Source: Gautieria morchelliformis
Lineage: Eukaryota; Basidiomycota; Agaricomycetes; Gomphales; Gomphaceae
Length of the DNA stretch: 64,000 nt
Reading direction: 5' to 3'
Assembly (NCBI GenBank): GCA_015179125.1
Contig: WHVA01000163.1
Span: 149,813 to 213,812 of the forward strand
Positions 54,709 to 64,000 of the stretch are shown one piece after another (the first letter of the stretch is position 1; each line of letters opens with the position of its first letter). Made by a program: the position numbers and the translations under genes. The notes beneath the pieces were generated by a model that saw nothing but the letters and a program-made list of their open reading frames with translations, was not told the origin of the DNA and searched no databases.

Positions 54709-54780
54709 GGCTGCGAAGCTCGAACAAGATTCTTGGTCAGCCGCGGATCACGCCGCAGCACTGGGTGACCCCATCGTCCG
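54709..54780. repeat. Left terminal inverted repeat of the MULE
   Basis: Matches the complement of about 61665-61738, with GAAGCTCGAACAAGATTCTT at the core and a few mismatches. Confidence 0.8.
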
Positions 54781-54824
54781 GAGCTGAGCGCCCCCCGCTC
54801 TAAGTATGCCTCTTCAAAGCCATT

Positions 54825-55371
54825 CTTTAATGCTCCATTTAGGCCTCTATTCAAGTAAGGGTCATTTTATCAACTGACTGATATACATACCATCCAGCGC
54901 TATGGTGTTTCACCGCTGCCATTTAGCCTCTATTCAGGTAAGCCGCGTTAATTTTTCAACTGACTGAACTGACTGATATACATACCATCCAGCGCGATTG
55001 TGTTTCATCGCTGCCATTTAGGCCTCTATTCAGGTAAAGGTCAAATTTTCAACTGACTGAACTGACTGTATACATGCCATCCAGCGCGATTGTGTTTCAT
55101 CGCTGCCATTTAGGCCTCTATTCACGTAAGGTCAAATTTTCAACTGACTGAATTTCATCACGGCCATTTAGGCCTCCATTTAGGTAAGGGTCAAATTTTC
55201 TGATAGCTTCGGGTTTTCGTGCTAGCTCTAGACTGATATACATACCATCTAGCGTGAGTGTGTTTCACCACTACCATTTAGGCCTCTATTCAGGTAAGGA
55301 TCATTTCTCAATTGACTGATTTTTCTAGATATACCATCCAGCCTGACCGCGCTTCATTGCTTCCAGATCCA
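54825..55371 (+). repeat. Tandem repeats (about six units of 60-110 bp) at the MULE left end
   Basis: Each unit has TTTAGGCCTCTATTCAGGTA, CAACTGACTGA and CATACCATCCAGCG. Every CAGGTAAG looks like a splice donor. The array runs up to the transposase start. Confidence 0.85.
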
Positions 55372-58300
55372 ATGGACCGCTCAAGCATGTCTCCCTCCTC
55401 TAATCTCAGCTCGTCATTGCTCAGCAAGACCGCATTTCCTGTCATAACTGTGAGTATTCTCACAATTGCCGTCTTGTATGAATCTCATTGCGAGTAGCGA
55501 AGCAATATCCCTGCAGTACCGACAAAGCCACTTTTGCAGGGTAGTGGTGAAATTAAAGTAAGTAATGCACTGTATTCATCTACGTATAGTATGCTCACAA
55601 AATCATAAGGTCAATACTCGCATGCTGCATCTCGATGCAGACCAGCTCACAAGCATTGACGATTATTACCATGCGAGTTCACACTATCATCGACTCTTTT
55701 CAGAGGGAGCAGACTCGCAAATTGACACAATCGGTCTTTTAAGAGATCAAGGGCTGGATGTGCGGGACCTAGGAGATCTGGGGAATGGCTGGAGTAAACG
55801 GTGGAGTACATTCAGTGGGTCGGGCTCGAAAAAATACAGCCGTGTCTTGGTTTAGTGGTGGGATAGATCCTTTTTTGTGTAAGAAGTTTTCTAAGGTAAT
55901 ACTTTTGCAATAAAAGCCAGTGTGGCTCAAGTACAAATGCTCGCAAAGCTAAAGATGATCAACAACGAGAGGCAAAGGGCTTGAAACCTCAAGGAAAAGA
56001 CTGGAAGCGCAAGGCCCCCTATGATTTTACAGGCTGTCTCGCACATATTGACCTAACGTTCCGGGAAGACACTTTCAACATCTTGCGCATAACAGGTGTA
56101 ATAACACATAATGAGGCCTGTCTCAAGCAGAATATGCAGCGGCTTCCCGCAGTCCCATTGCACGAGCATGTCTGGCAAGTTGCACTTCAGCAATTGAATG
56201 ATGGTGCAAGGTGAGTTTTGAAAATTGGTACTACTGTATCGTAGCAAAATATATCAACATTGACTTGAACTGCAGCATTGCAGCAATCCAGAGTCGCAAT
56301 GATGAATTACTTCGTGCAGGGTTATATAACGGACAGTCAGCGTACAATCCCCAGAAAGCCAATATTCGCTACAAAATCCTGCCATCCGATGCTTGCCGAC
56401 TTTACGGCAAATATTCCCAGATGCATGGTATTGATACAACAAAACAGCCGCAAGACAATGTTGATGCTTGGTTGGACCCTGAAGCGCAAGAATACAAGCC
56501 AGAACTTGCAGCGGCCATCTTCTATTATCAGGCAAGAGTCAGTAAAGAGGACCATCTACGCATCTGTATCCAGACTGCGGACATGAAAAAGGCTGCATGG
56601 AAGTACACACATCACAAGCAGTTGGTTCTCGATGGAACCTTCGGAATATGCGATAGTCAGATTCTACTCTTTATTGCTCTAGGTGTTGATGACACAGGCA
56701 AAGGTGTTCCACTGGCCTTCTTTCTTTTCTCCGCTCCAACAGGCAACAAAGCGACTCATGCTGGTTATGACACGTCTATACTTCACGAGCTTCTCAAAAT
56801 GTGGCGTGATTCTCTCGGTATGCAAAATGGAACCCCGTTCAAACCTTGGGTCACCATTATGGACCCAGATACAAAGGAACGGGGTGCCTTGGTTCTCGTA
56901 TGGCCAGATATAACACTGCTCCTATGCAAATTCCATATCCGCCAGTGCTGGACAAACCGACGGAAGAAGGAGATTTGTCTGGGTCAGATAAGAAACTTTC
57001 CGAAACAACAGGTGCAGGCAAGACTGCAAGCATTAGAGGAACAGTACGTCGGATTCATTTAGATATAATGAGCTTAATTAATTACAGTAACGGCAGACTT
57101 CTGCTCTCGGTGGACTATTGTGCAGCGCAAGAACTTATGGCACAAGAACGGTTGACATTAACCAACCTTAAGACACTACCAGAAATGATAGTAGCTGCAA
57201 ACTCTGGGCTGAAATATCTCGACTATCTTACTGAAACATGGATGCCTGTATCCCTCTGGCATGGATGGTCTCAAAAAGGTCGGCTTGATGCTTCAGTGAT
57301 CCTCCACATCCCCATTGAAGGTGTGATACCGACAACTAATCACCTGGAAGCCTTCAATGGTGTCCTTAAAAGGAAACACATTCACCGCTGGCAGCATGCA
57401 GGCAAACATCTTCGGTTTGACCTGCTCGTCTATCTCCTGGTCACTCAGATATTACCTGGAATATTTAACAACCGGAAATCGCAGGAAAACTACTACCTAT
57501 GGCTCTCAGAGCGTTTTCGCAGCCAAGCTGGTGGTCTTGACCTGGTTGAAGCCCGCAAAGGAATAGCTCTAGAAGCGGTGACTATTATACCAGTAGCATG
57601 GTGGTTCACTGAGACAGAGGCAGCCCACAGAGAGGAGGCTGATTACATTATATCACATGGCCGCTTGACAGATGTGCGCTGGGTTGACACATACACACTT
57701 TCAGCACAGTGTGCAAGCAGCACAGCTGATATTCGAGCCATTGGACACAAGCACTATACTGTTCGGCTCTGTGTGTATGGGTGGGGATGCTGTGCATGTC
57801 CCTATTTCAACTCAAATAAGGGAGCCTGCAAGCATCTCTGGGCATTGAGGATAGGAAGTTCAAGTCTCATCAATGCTAAGAAGCTGTCCCCCTCATTATA
57901 TTTATTCCAGTTTCCCATGACAGAAGTTGAGGCACGAGAGATCTACAATTCTTGCTTCCCAATAACCTCTACCCCTGCAATCCCGAAGGCGACTACCATA
58001 GCAATTCCTAATGCAGGCTCGAACATACAAATGCTGTCAGTGAATCAAACGGAGCTGTCTCAGGTGAGTCGAGATGCATATTTACCTGTCACTCATTTGA
58101 CAAATTCCACAGCCTCGTATAACCTCCCATCTCTCGGACCAAGCAAACACGTGGCTTCTCAGCACTGTTGAGGATACTGACTTGGAAATTGGCTGTCCCG
58201 ACGAATATGACTCTGAATTAGATGAGGACTCGGAAGTGATAACAGAGGGTCCTACCGTGCGTTAGCACATACATTGTGAACTGACTTGACAGTTGATACG

Positions 58301-58641
58301 TACCACAGACGAACTACAACGCGGAAGGTGTCCAGCAACAGCTACATGATAAAATTTGTCATTTGGCCCAAACAGTGCTACCACAACTTCATGGCCTCGT
58401 CAATCTGTTAAATGATATGCCTCATCAGCAATTCGAAACGTTGCGTCACAATGATAACATCACCGAAATTCAAGAAGTCTCCACAAAGCTGCAGGAAGTC
58501 CTAAGTCAAGTTACTGGTTCTTACATCGCACCCGGAGGGCAACTCCAGGTGGTCACCCAGTCTTCAGTAAGCATAAACTTTAGTTCAGCAGAGTCTATTA
58601 ACGTTGAATTACTTGCAAGAAACCTTCTAGCACACGGCTAG
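55372..58641 (+). CDS. MULE transposase, eight exons, apparently intact
   Basis: Exons: 55372-55449, 55498-55557, 55610-55849, 55921-56210, 56276-57043, 57088-58063, 58113-58256, 58309-58641. Total 2889 nt, in phase, 962 aa, no internal stop. An N-terminal region with CGSSTNARKAKDD and YDFTGCLAHIDLTF precedes the MULE domain: LVLDGTFGI (first Asp), IMDPDTKERGALVLVWPD (second Asp), LLCKFHIRQCW, and NHLEAFNGVLKRKH (Glu). A SWIM zinc finger follows (CCACPYFNSNKGACKHLWAL), then a Gln-rich tail. DDE transposases of this class cut and paste the element by its TIRs. The first exons are the least certain: the ATG at 55372 was taken, but an upstream ATG at 55312 exists. With intact TIRs and TSD it may be active. 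Confidence 0.88.
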
Positions 58642-58779
58642 CTAAAGTAACATCAAGCGGACATACCAAACGGTTACTACCACCATCCCCTGAGCAGCGG
58701 CAGCGACGAAAAACATCGCATAGCGACCGTTGAATTTTGAGCAGGCTGGTTAAATCCTAGTCAGTGCAGTCGGCAGCCA

Positions 58780-59160
58780 AACATACAGCAGTAGTCAAGA
58801 GGTTTTGGCTCAGGTAGTATCTTTGGCAATCCTAGTCAGCGACGGAGCAGTCAGCAGCCTAACACGCAGCAGCCTTCAACAGGATTTGGTGCAGGAAGTA
58901 GCGTTGTAGCACCTTTTGCAACCTGGTCTGCAGCAGAACCAACAGCAGCCGTCAACAGGGTTTGGTACGGGAGGTAGCATCTTCGGAAGCCCTGGAGGTC
59001 AGCAGCAGCAGCAGCGATCAGACAGGGTGGTGGCTTGTGAGGTGGTACCATGGCTCCAAATGTTGGCCAGTCAACGCTTGGCCAGCCCTCCTCGTGAGTC
59101 AACACCTCCGTATCCCCAACGGTGCCACCCGCGGCCCCATCGTGGATACGGACCAGTTCG
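58780..59160 (+). other. Nucleoporin-like Gln / Gly-Phe segment
   Basis: Repeated codon blocks read QQPSTGFGAGSS, QQPSTGFGTGGSIFG and SPGGQQQQQ, like FG repeats of Nup98-type nucleoporins. It lies between the two convergent MULE genes and has frameshifts, so it looks like a captured, decayed fragment of a host gene. Confidence 0.45.
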
Positions 59161-59499
59161 GTGACCCCGCTGCGGCTGCAGGGTGACGTGGAGGACACGG
59201 ACGCATCACGGCCATGTACCATAGCTTGGACGGCATGCTGCAGCGCAAGACGCAAACCCGATATTGGGCATGATGCTCATGAGCGAGTCGAGCGATGCTC
59301 CAGACAGCACGCACCACGCGTAGATGTACCTCGTGCTCGCACGTGCGGAGGCTGCAAAATGACCGCAACGATGAGGCTCGGTCTGGATGGATAAGTTGGT
59401 TCCATCGCATGCGCGCTTACAGCATAATTCCAAGAAAATTACTATTAATTATTATGAAGCGGTAAACTACGGTAGGTGCTTTGGGGAGAGAGATTTAAT

Positions 59500-61263
59500 G
59501 ATTATGGTGCTGGGCGATCAGGAATATCTACGTAAGGCCAAAGAGGGCACTGCGGTCCATGCAAATAGTGCAGTGTCTCTTTTGTGAAGTAGAGCCCGCA
59601 GTTGCATTGATCCAATGCTTGCCAGAAGGTTTCTGATGAGAGACCAATACCGGAGCTAAGGCAGTCGAATGCTCGAGTCAATGAGTTGTCACAAAGTGCT
59701 GGAACATGTCGGTTGTAAACATAGACTTGGTTTGCTTCAGGCGGTTCCCAGAGACATGCCGTGTCTCCGACCCGCCGGTCTCCTGGCGACACATGTAGTA
59801 AGTTAACTATCCAGCGTAGCAGAGGTTGCAATGTCTCACCTGGCATAACGGTGACAGCCTCATATAGTTGTAGGTTCTGTTGTGATCTAGGCGTGGTTTG
59901 AATATCAAAAGAGTTGTCATAACAAGCTGGTGCATGATGAGTACAGAGTACAGCGGTAGAGTTGACGTATTTAACATACTAGATGTTTGTGAATCCGAGG
60001 GTGTTTGCAATTCCAATTGGTTCGAAGGCGGCATTTCTGATTTGGGTGGTGTAGGCCCAATTGTCGTTGGTGCTGTAGATGTCGTCGACGGAAGGGGAAG
60101 GTGCGGTAGGGTGGACAGCGACTCAGAGCTCGTGCATGTCACTCTGGAAGGTGAACGTGAAGTGCCCACTGAAGGAATAGGAAGCTGTGAGAGGGTTAAC
60201 TGGGAACTTGCGATACTTGAAGGAGAACATGGTTCTGGAGTGACAACAAATAGGTCGTCATTACTTGCTGGATGAAGTGTTGCATGTTTCTTAATTCCGG
60301 ACTTGGAGGCTGACGATCCTGTTACTTTTGTGACTGAAAGCAATGACCAGTAGGTTTCAAAGCACGAGATATTCCCTGGTCTGTACTTACTGCCGCCAAA
60401 CCCTCGTCGGTTATTTCTTGCAGAGCGGTATGGTGGTGGTGGTGTCACATCACCATGCATATTAGTGCTTTTACTTGTGTAACGGCGATTTTTTCCATTA
60501 GAGTTCCTTGTTAGAAGGCTGCACCGATCGAAGTTTGGAAGACCTAGTAGACATCTCAGCGACGTAAACGAGGAGGGATGAATAGACGTACCAGGACCGA
60601 GCTGATCATCTGGTCTCCTAGCATAGTGCTGCGATGGCAAGCTGGGATTCACGCAGATGAGGTCTGTCAAGCATACTGAATAAAATACATTATTAGAAGT
60701 TTGATTTGGAGGAGGCGAGTGTATTCTCACTCCACGCATTACAGCCCTGCTGTTTTTGTGCGCATCCAGCTGCTACTTTACCTTGATATGGTCCTGACTG
60801 GACAACCCAAATGTGGTAGTAGTGAGTCGTCGCCGGATTGGTCTCTTGCGTCGCACATGGGCATTGAGGGAGCTCAATATATGATTTTTCGAAAGCCTCT
60901 GGGAGTTCATAATCGGTGTATAAACGGCCGTCAGCATGAGTAGGCCTATGCGCTACTGGTAAGTACGTGATGCAAGAAACAATCATAAAATTTCAAATAT
61001 CACCAATTGAATACCTGCTCGCCGAGTCTGGTCCATGTCAACATCACTCTCGCAGTCCGGATACGTTCTCTGAAAGGGGAGAACGTTTTGAGTCGCAGCG
61101 AGACCTCCTGATCTAAAAAAACTGGTGAGGACACAGGCGAAGGACAAGAGAAGTTGAATGGAGTGCTTGGAACTCGACATGGACTCGGAGATGGGGTAGA
61201 ATTATCGGCGAATGGTAGTGAAGCCTGATACTGCGATGGCAGCGGCGGTGGGCCAGGTGGCAT
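59500..61263 (-). CDS. Second MULE gene, unknown function, multi-exon, convergent to the transposase
   Basis: ATG at 61263 (MPPGPPPLPSQYQASLPF). Exons joined by eye: DQE at about 61110 to RTYPDCESDVDMDQTRRA (61023-61077), then RPTHADGRLYTDYELPE, a Cys-rich module (QCPCATQETNPATTHYYHIW, GCAQKQQGCNAW at about 60735-60885), LICVNPSLPSQHYARRPDDQ, NRRYTSKSTNMHGDVTPPPP, a Ser/Thr/Pro-rich stretch (60275-59950) and a C-terminal block MPGETLQPLLRWIVNLLHV (59846) to GPQCPLWPYVD (about 59530). Phases hold at the first joins; the last is less sure. The Cys pattern recalls GRF-type zinc fingers, but I cannot assign it. The position mirrors mudrB of MuDR, an analogy and not evidence of homology. Confidence 0.6.
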
Positions 61264-61577
61264 GGTGCACAGAATATTGCGTTCAGCTGGTATGCAAACC
61301 AGACTTTTATACTGATTCACCCGAAGAAAAAAAATCCTTTTAGTTCAATTCAATGAATAAAAAACAATCCATACATGAATAAATGCACATTTAGAGTAAA
61401 TAAGAAAAGCGGCGGTGGGCCAGGTGGCATGGCGCACAGAATACTGCGTTCAGCTGGCAAGCCAGACTTTTTTATACTGATTCACTCGAAGAAAAAATTC
61501 CTTTTAGTTCAATTCATTGAATAGAAAAACAATTCATACACGAATAAATGCATAAATGTAGTAAATAAGAATACTCG
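61244..61577. repeat. Tandem duplication (about 167 bp, two copies) at the second gene's 5' end
   Basis: 61244-61410 and 61411-61577 are close copies (GGCGGTGGGCCAGGTGGCAT... to ...AAATAAGAA). Each includes the ATG region MPPGPPP and the upstream AT-rich sequence, so the gene has a duplicated promoter and start. Confidence 0.85.
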
Positions 61578-61659
61578 CTTGCTTTTGAAGAGTTATAAAG
61601 CCTCCACCATCGGTCGGATGTACTGGAGGCGAGGCGATGTCAGCCGAGATGGGTTAAGT

Positions 61660-61738
61660 TCGTGACCAAGCTGATGGGTCACCCGATGCTGCGGCGTAAT
61701 CCGCAGCTGACCAAGAATCTTGTTCGAGCTTCATCATC
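61660..61738. repeat. Right terminal inverted repeat of the MULE
   Basis: Complement of 54709-54780. The outermost six bases differ between ends (GATGAT against GGCTGC). Confidence 0.78.
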
Positions 61739-61747
61739 TGATATCTG

Positions 61748-61882
61748 TGGGCAAAGGTAATAACGTCAGCAAGCTTCAGCGGCGGCTGCCCGAGTACATT
61801 GTTCATTCATTCTACCCCTACCTTGCGCCTTGTTAGTGTGCCCAGTCGCTTCTTAGTTATGCACTGTGGCCACGCCATTGTA
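61748..61882. other. Continuation of the duplication past the MULE
   Basis: It aligns loosely, inverted, with 47320-47440, linking the MULE flank to the near-identical outer arm. Confidence 0.45.
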
Positions 61883-64000
61883 GTTGCCAATGCTTAACTC
61901 ACACGGACAGAGTCCCGGTTCATGAATGCATTGCCACGCAACGTCGCTGGTTAATGTACTTTGACTACGTCCGAAGACGACCATTCCAATCAAGAATCGC
62001 TCCAAATTTCCCCACCACCCCTTGGGGCGGGTACACCTTCTCATGACCTGGTGGCCGCCCCAACCCAAGGACCATCATCTCCACACCATGGGCCCCCTGC
62101 AGCGCAGCGCAAGTCAGGGTCAGAACGAGTCGCAAGAGCTAAAGTGCCGCGAACGTACCATGTGAAGAATTCATCGCGCTGGCCGAAGACCGGGCTGCAC
62201 CCCGACACATTGGTATACTCGGCGGCAGGGATAGCCGAGTTCCAGCACGCAGATAGTCGAAACCCATGCAAATGACCGTACTCGGCAGCCGGGATGGCCG
62301 AGCATTCGCAGGGTATCAGCATGCTGCCCCAAGCTCTGAGCATGCTGAGCATGCTCAACGCAGCCAGCATGCTCCTCATAGCTTTTAGGACCACCAGGGT
62401 GTGCAGCAGGGTCCGCGACTACTTATATATTTGTCCAGGTGCGCGGCCGATGCGCGGGGGCGAGGGGGGTCGACCGAAGTCGACGAACGAGAGCAGCAGT
62501 CGTTGCAGAAACACGGCAGCGTCCCACATGGATGCGGGGTCGTCGCCGGACTCGTGTAGAACTCTACGGGCGAACTCGATCGATGCCCGAGGTTGGCGCC
62601 GTGCTAATGGGATGTTCGGCAGTCAACGAGGAAGCACAAGACACTCGGCGAGGGACCTACTTGTAGACGTACGGCGCCGTGTCATGGTAATATACTGCAA
62701 TAGATACTTGCAGAAGTATGGCGTCGTCCGACAGGCACGTATCCATAAAGGAGTGGTGCCTAACACGGGGACTGGCGCCTACTGCCAACACGAACACTGG
62801 TGAAGGCGAGCTAGACAAACGTCAATTGGCGCAACCATGGGGAGATGTGCGATACGGGTACCGGAGAGGCCTCCATGGTCCACCGGATGCGTACGGGTGA
62901 AAGACCCAATTGAGGCCACCTTGGGCTGAGCGGCGATCAGTGACTAGAAGGCATGTAGCAGTGCGGTGGCTTACCAAGGTGGGATGCGCTGCCTACAAGC
63001 GAAGACCTCGCCTCAGACAGAGGCTAGCGTCTCAGCACATTGGAACTATCTGCGACCGAAGCCGATCCCCACATTTTGAAGGGTGAGAGGGGACTTCGCT
63101 AGAGGATGATGGCGAGAGCGACTGGGCATACGGCGAGCAAGGCGTCAGCGACGAGAGACGAGCGTACGACGGGCCCCGCACGAAATCAGCTAGCCTTAAC
63201 CGCCCTGTGGGGCCTGCTTATATAGAGGTGCAATGTGCAGCGCACGGACCACCATACAATCATGCTGTATAAGGAAGATCATGCTGTATAAGGAATATGC
63301 TCTTATCTCTGCTCGCCACGTCAGCCCGGCGCTTCTCGCGGGCCGATGCCACGGAGGCATTTGCCTTATATAGCATCATTGTATGTTGGTCCGTGCGCTG
63401 CACGTCAGTCACGATCTCACATTTCCTATCGCAGGCCGCGCGAGTATAACTTATACGCGTGTCTCAGAATGAGCAAGAATCGAGCACGAACCATTTCCTA
63501 GTTAAGCTTCGGACTACGCCGAACTACTCGACGCTCGTTTCCTAACAGATCGCTTTCCTACTTCGTGGATATATAGCTCAGGCTTCAAGGTCCAAGTACA
63601 AAACGTTTGTTCGGTTGAAATTTGGCAGGTTCATGGTTTTAACATGCTCAACCATGTTGATAGACTGGCCATGGAATAATGTGCGAGTGCCAGTTTCACT
63701 GTGACTGTGTCGTCGGTACTGATGAAGTATGATGAGATTTAGTGTAACGACGCGAGGAAAAACTATTCTCGTACGATGCACAGGGCTCGCTCATGCTTCC
63801 AAGCTGTTATCAGAAGGGTGGTCATACATCACTAGAGCAGCATAACTTTGAACGCCGCGTGTTGTCCGCGCAACTCCGCATCTCAGCTAGTATTGGGCAG
63901 CAACCTGATCCTTGCAACCGTGATACTTTCTATCTGGAAGAGACTGTACACTCTGCGGGCTGAGCAACCTCTCTCTAGGGTCTAGTCTGACATACCGATT
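61883..64000 (-). repeat. Right outer arm of the large inverted repeat
   Basis: Reverse complement of 45201-47319. It includes the same foldback element, the AGCATGCT cluster and the 169-aa ORF (62294-62803). It is cut by the window edge. Confidence 0.95.
63235..63403. mobile_element. MITE-like foldback element, right-arm copy
   Basis: The inverted counterpart of 45798-45966, with identical ends (GTGCAGCGCACGGACCA). Confidence 0.8.

Larger units (their letters stand above)
54709..61738 (+). mobile_element. Complete Mutator-like element (MULE), 7.0 kb, with two convergent genes
   Basis: Nine-bp direct repeats TGATATCTG flank it (54700-54708 and 61739-61747). Its ends are inverted repeats of about 70 bp sharing GAAGCTCGAACAAGATTCTT and TACGCCGCAGCA-like words. 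The left inner arm (47420-48745) carries the corresponding empty site (TGACATCTA). Inside are subterminal tandem repeats, an intact transposase (plus), a nucleoporin-like Q/FG segment and a second multi-exon gene (minus). Confidence 0.82.

Overview
This is a nuclear genomic window from a filamentous fungus, most likely an agaricomycete basidiomycete. The evidence is many short (about 45-70 nt) spliceosomal introns, basidiomycete-style P450, FAD-oxidoreductase, NACHT-ankyrin and kinase-like gene families, and dense Ty1/copia, Helitron, hAT-like and Mutator-like transposons. No bacterial operon, rRNA gene, convincing tRNA gene or CRISPR array is present.

Layout. 1-4.6 kb: two divergent host genes, an FAD-dependent oxidoreductase (minus strand, cut by the window edge) and a secreted-type agmatinase that is intact only when read through 15 exons. 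5-13 kb: a 60-bp palindrome, a decayed copia element (Copia-A) with a kinase-like fragment inside it, and a Helitron helicase relic carrying a solo LTR with 5-bp target duplication. 13.3-22 kb: an unidentified decayed gene, then Copia-B, which contains an hAT-like non-autonomous element (8-bp duplication) that itself holds a solo LTR, and a second LTR insertion that holds a non-autonomous Helitron. 22-29 kb: Copia-C, flanked by Copia-B on one side and a truncated NACHT-ankyrin gene on the other, without target duplication. 29-39.6 kb: a Helitron Rep gene (HUH and YxxxY motifs, helicase lost) and three non-autonomous Helitron ends in the same orientation, two of them abutting end to end. 39.6-45 kb: SINE-like sequence, a GC-rich unidentified segment, an intact five-exon tubulin cofactor A gene and hairpin repeats. 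45.2-64 kb: a large inverted duplication whose outer 2.1 kb arms are nearly identical and whose inner arms are diverged. It encloses an intact NAD(P)-dependent reductase, a P450 pseudogene, a partial reductase copy and a complete 7.0 kb Mutator-like element.

The most interesting unit is that Mutator-like element (54709-61738). It has 9-bp direct repeats at its ends, terminal inverted repeats, an intact eight-exon transposase predicted at 962 aa with DDE and SWIM features, and a second, convergent, multi-exon gene of unknown function with a Cys-rich N-terminal module. This resembles the two-gene layout of maize MuDR. Five in-frame stops in copia and Helitron genes are all TGA, several where family comparison expects arginine, which suggests CpG deamination. 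All family assignments come from reading motifs by eye; no database search was run.
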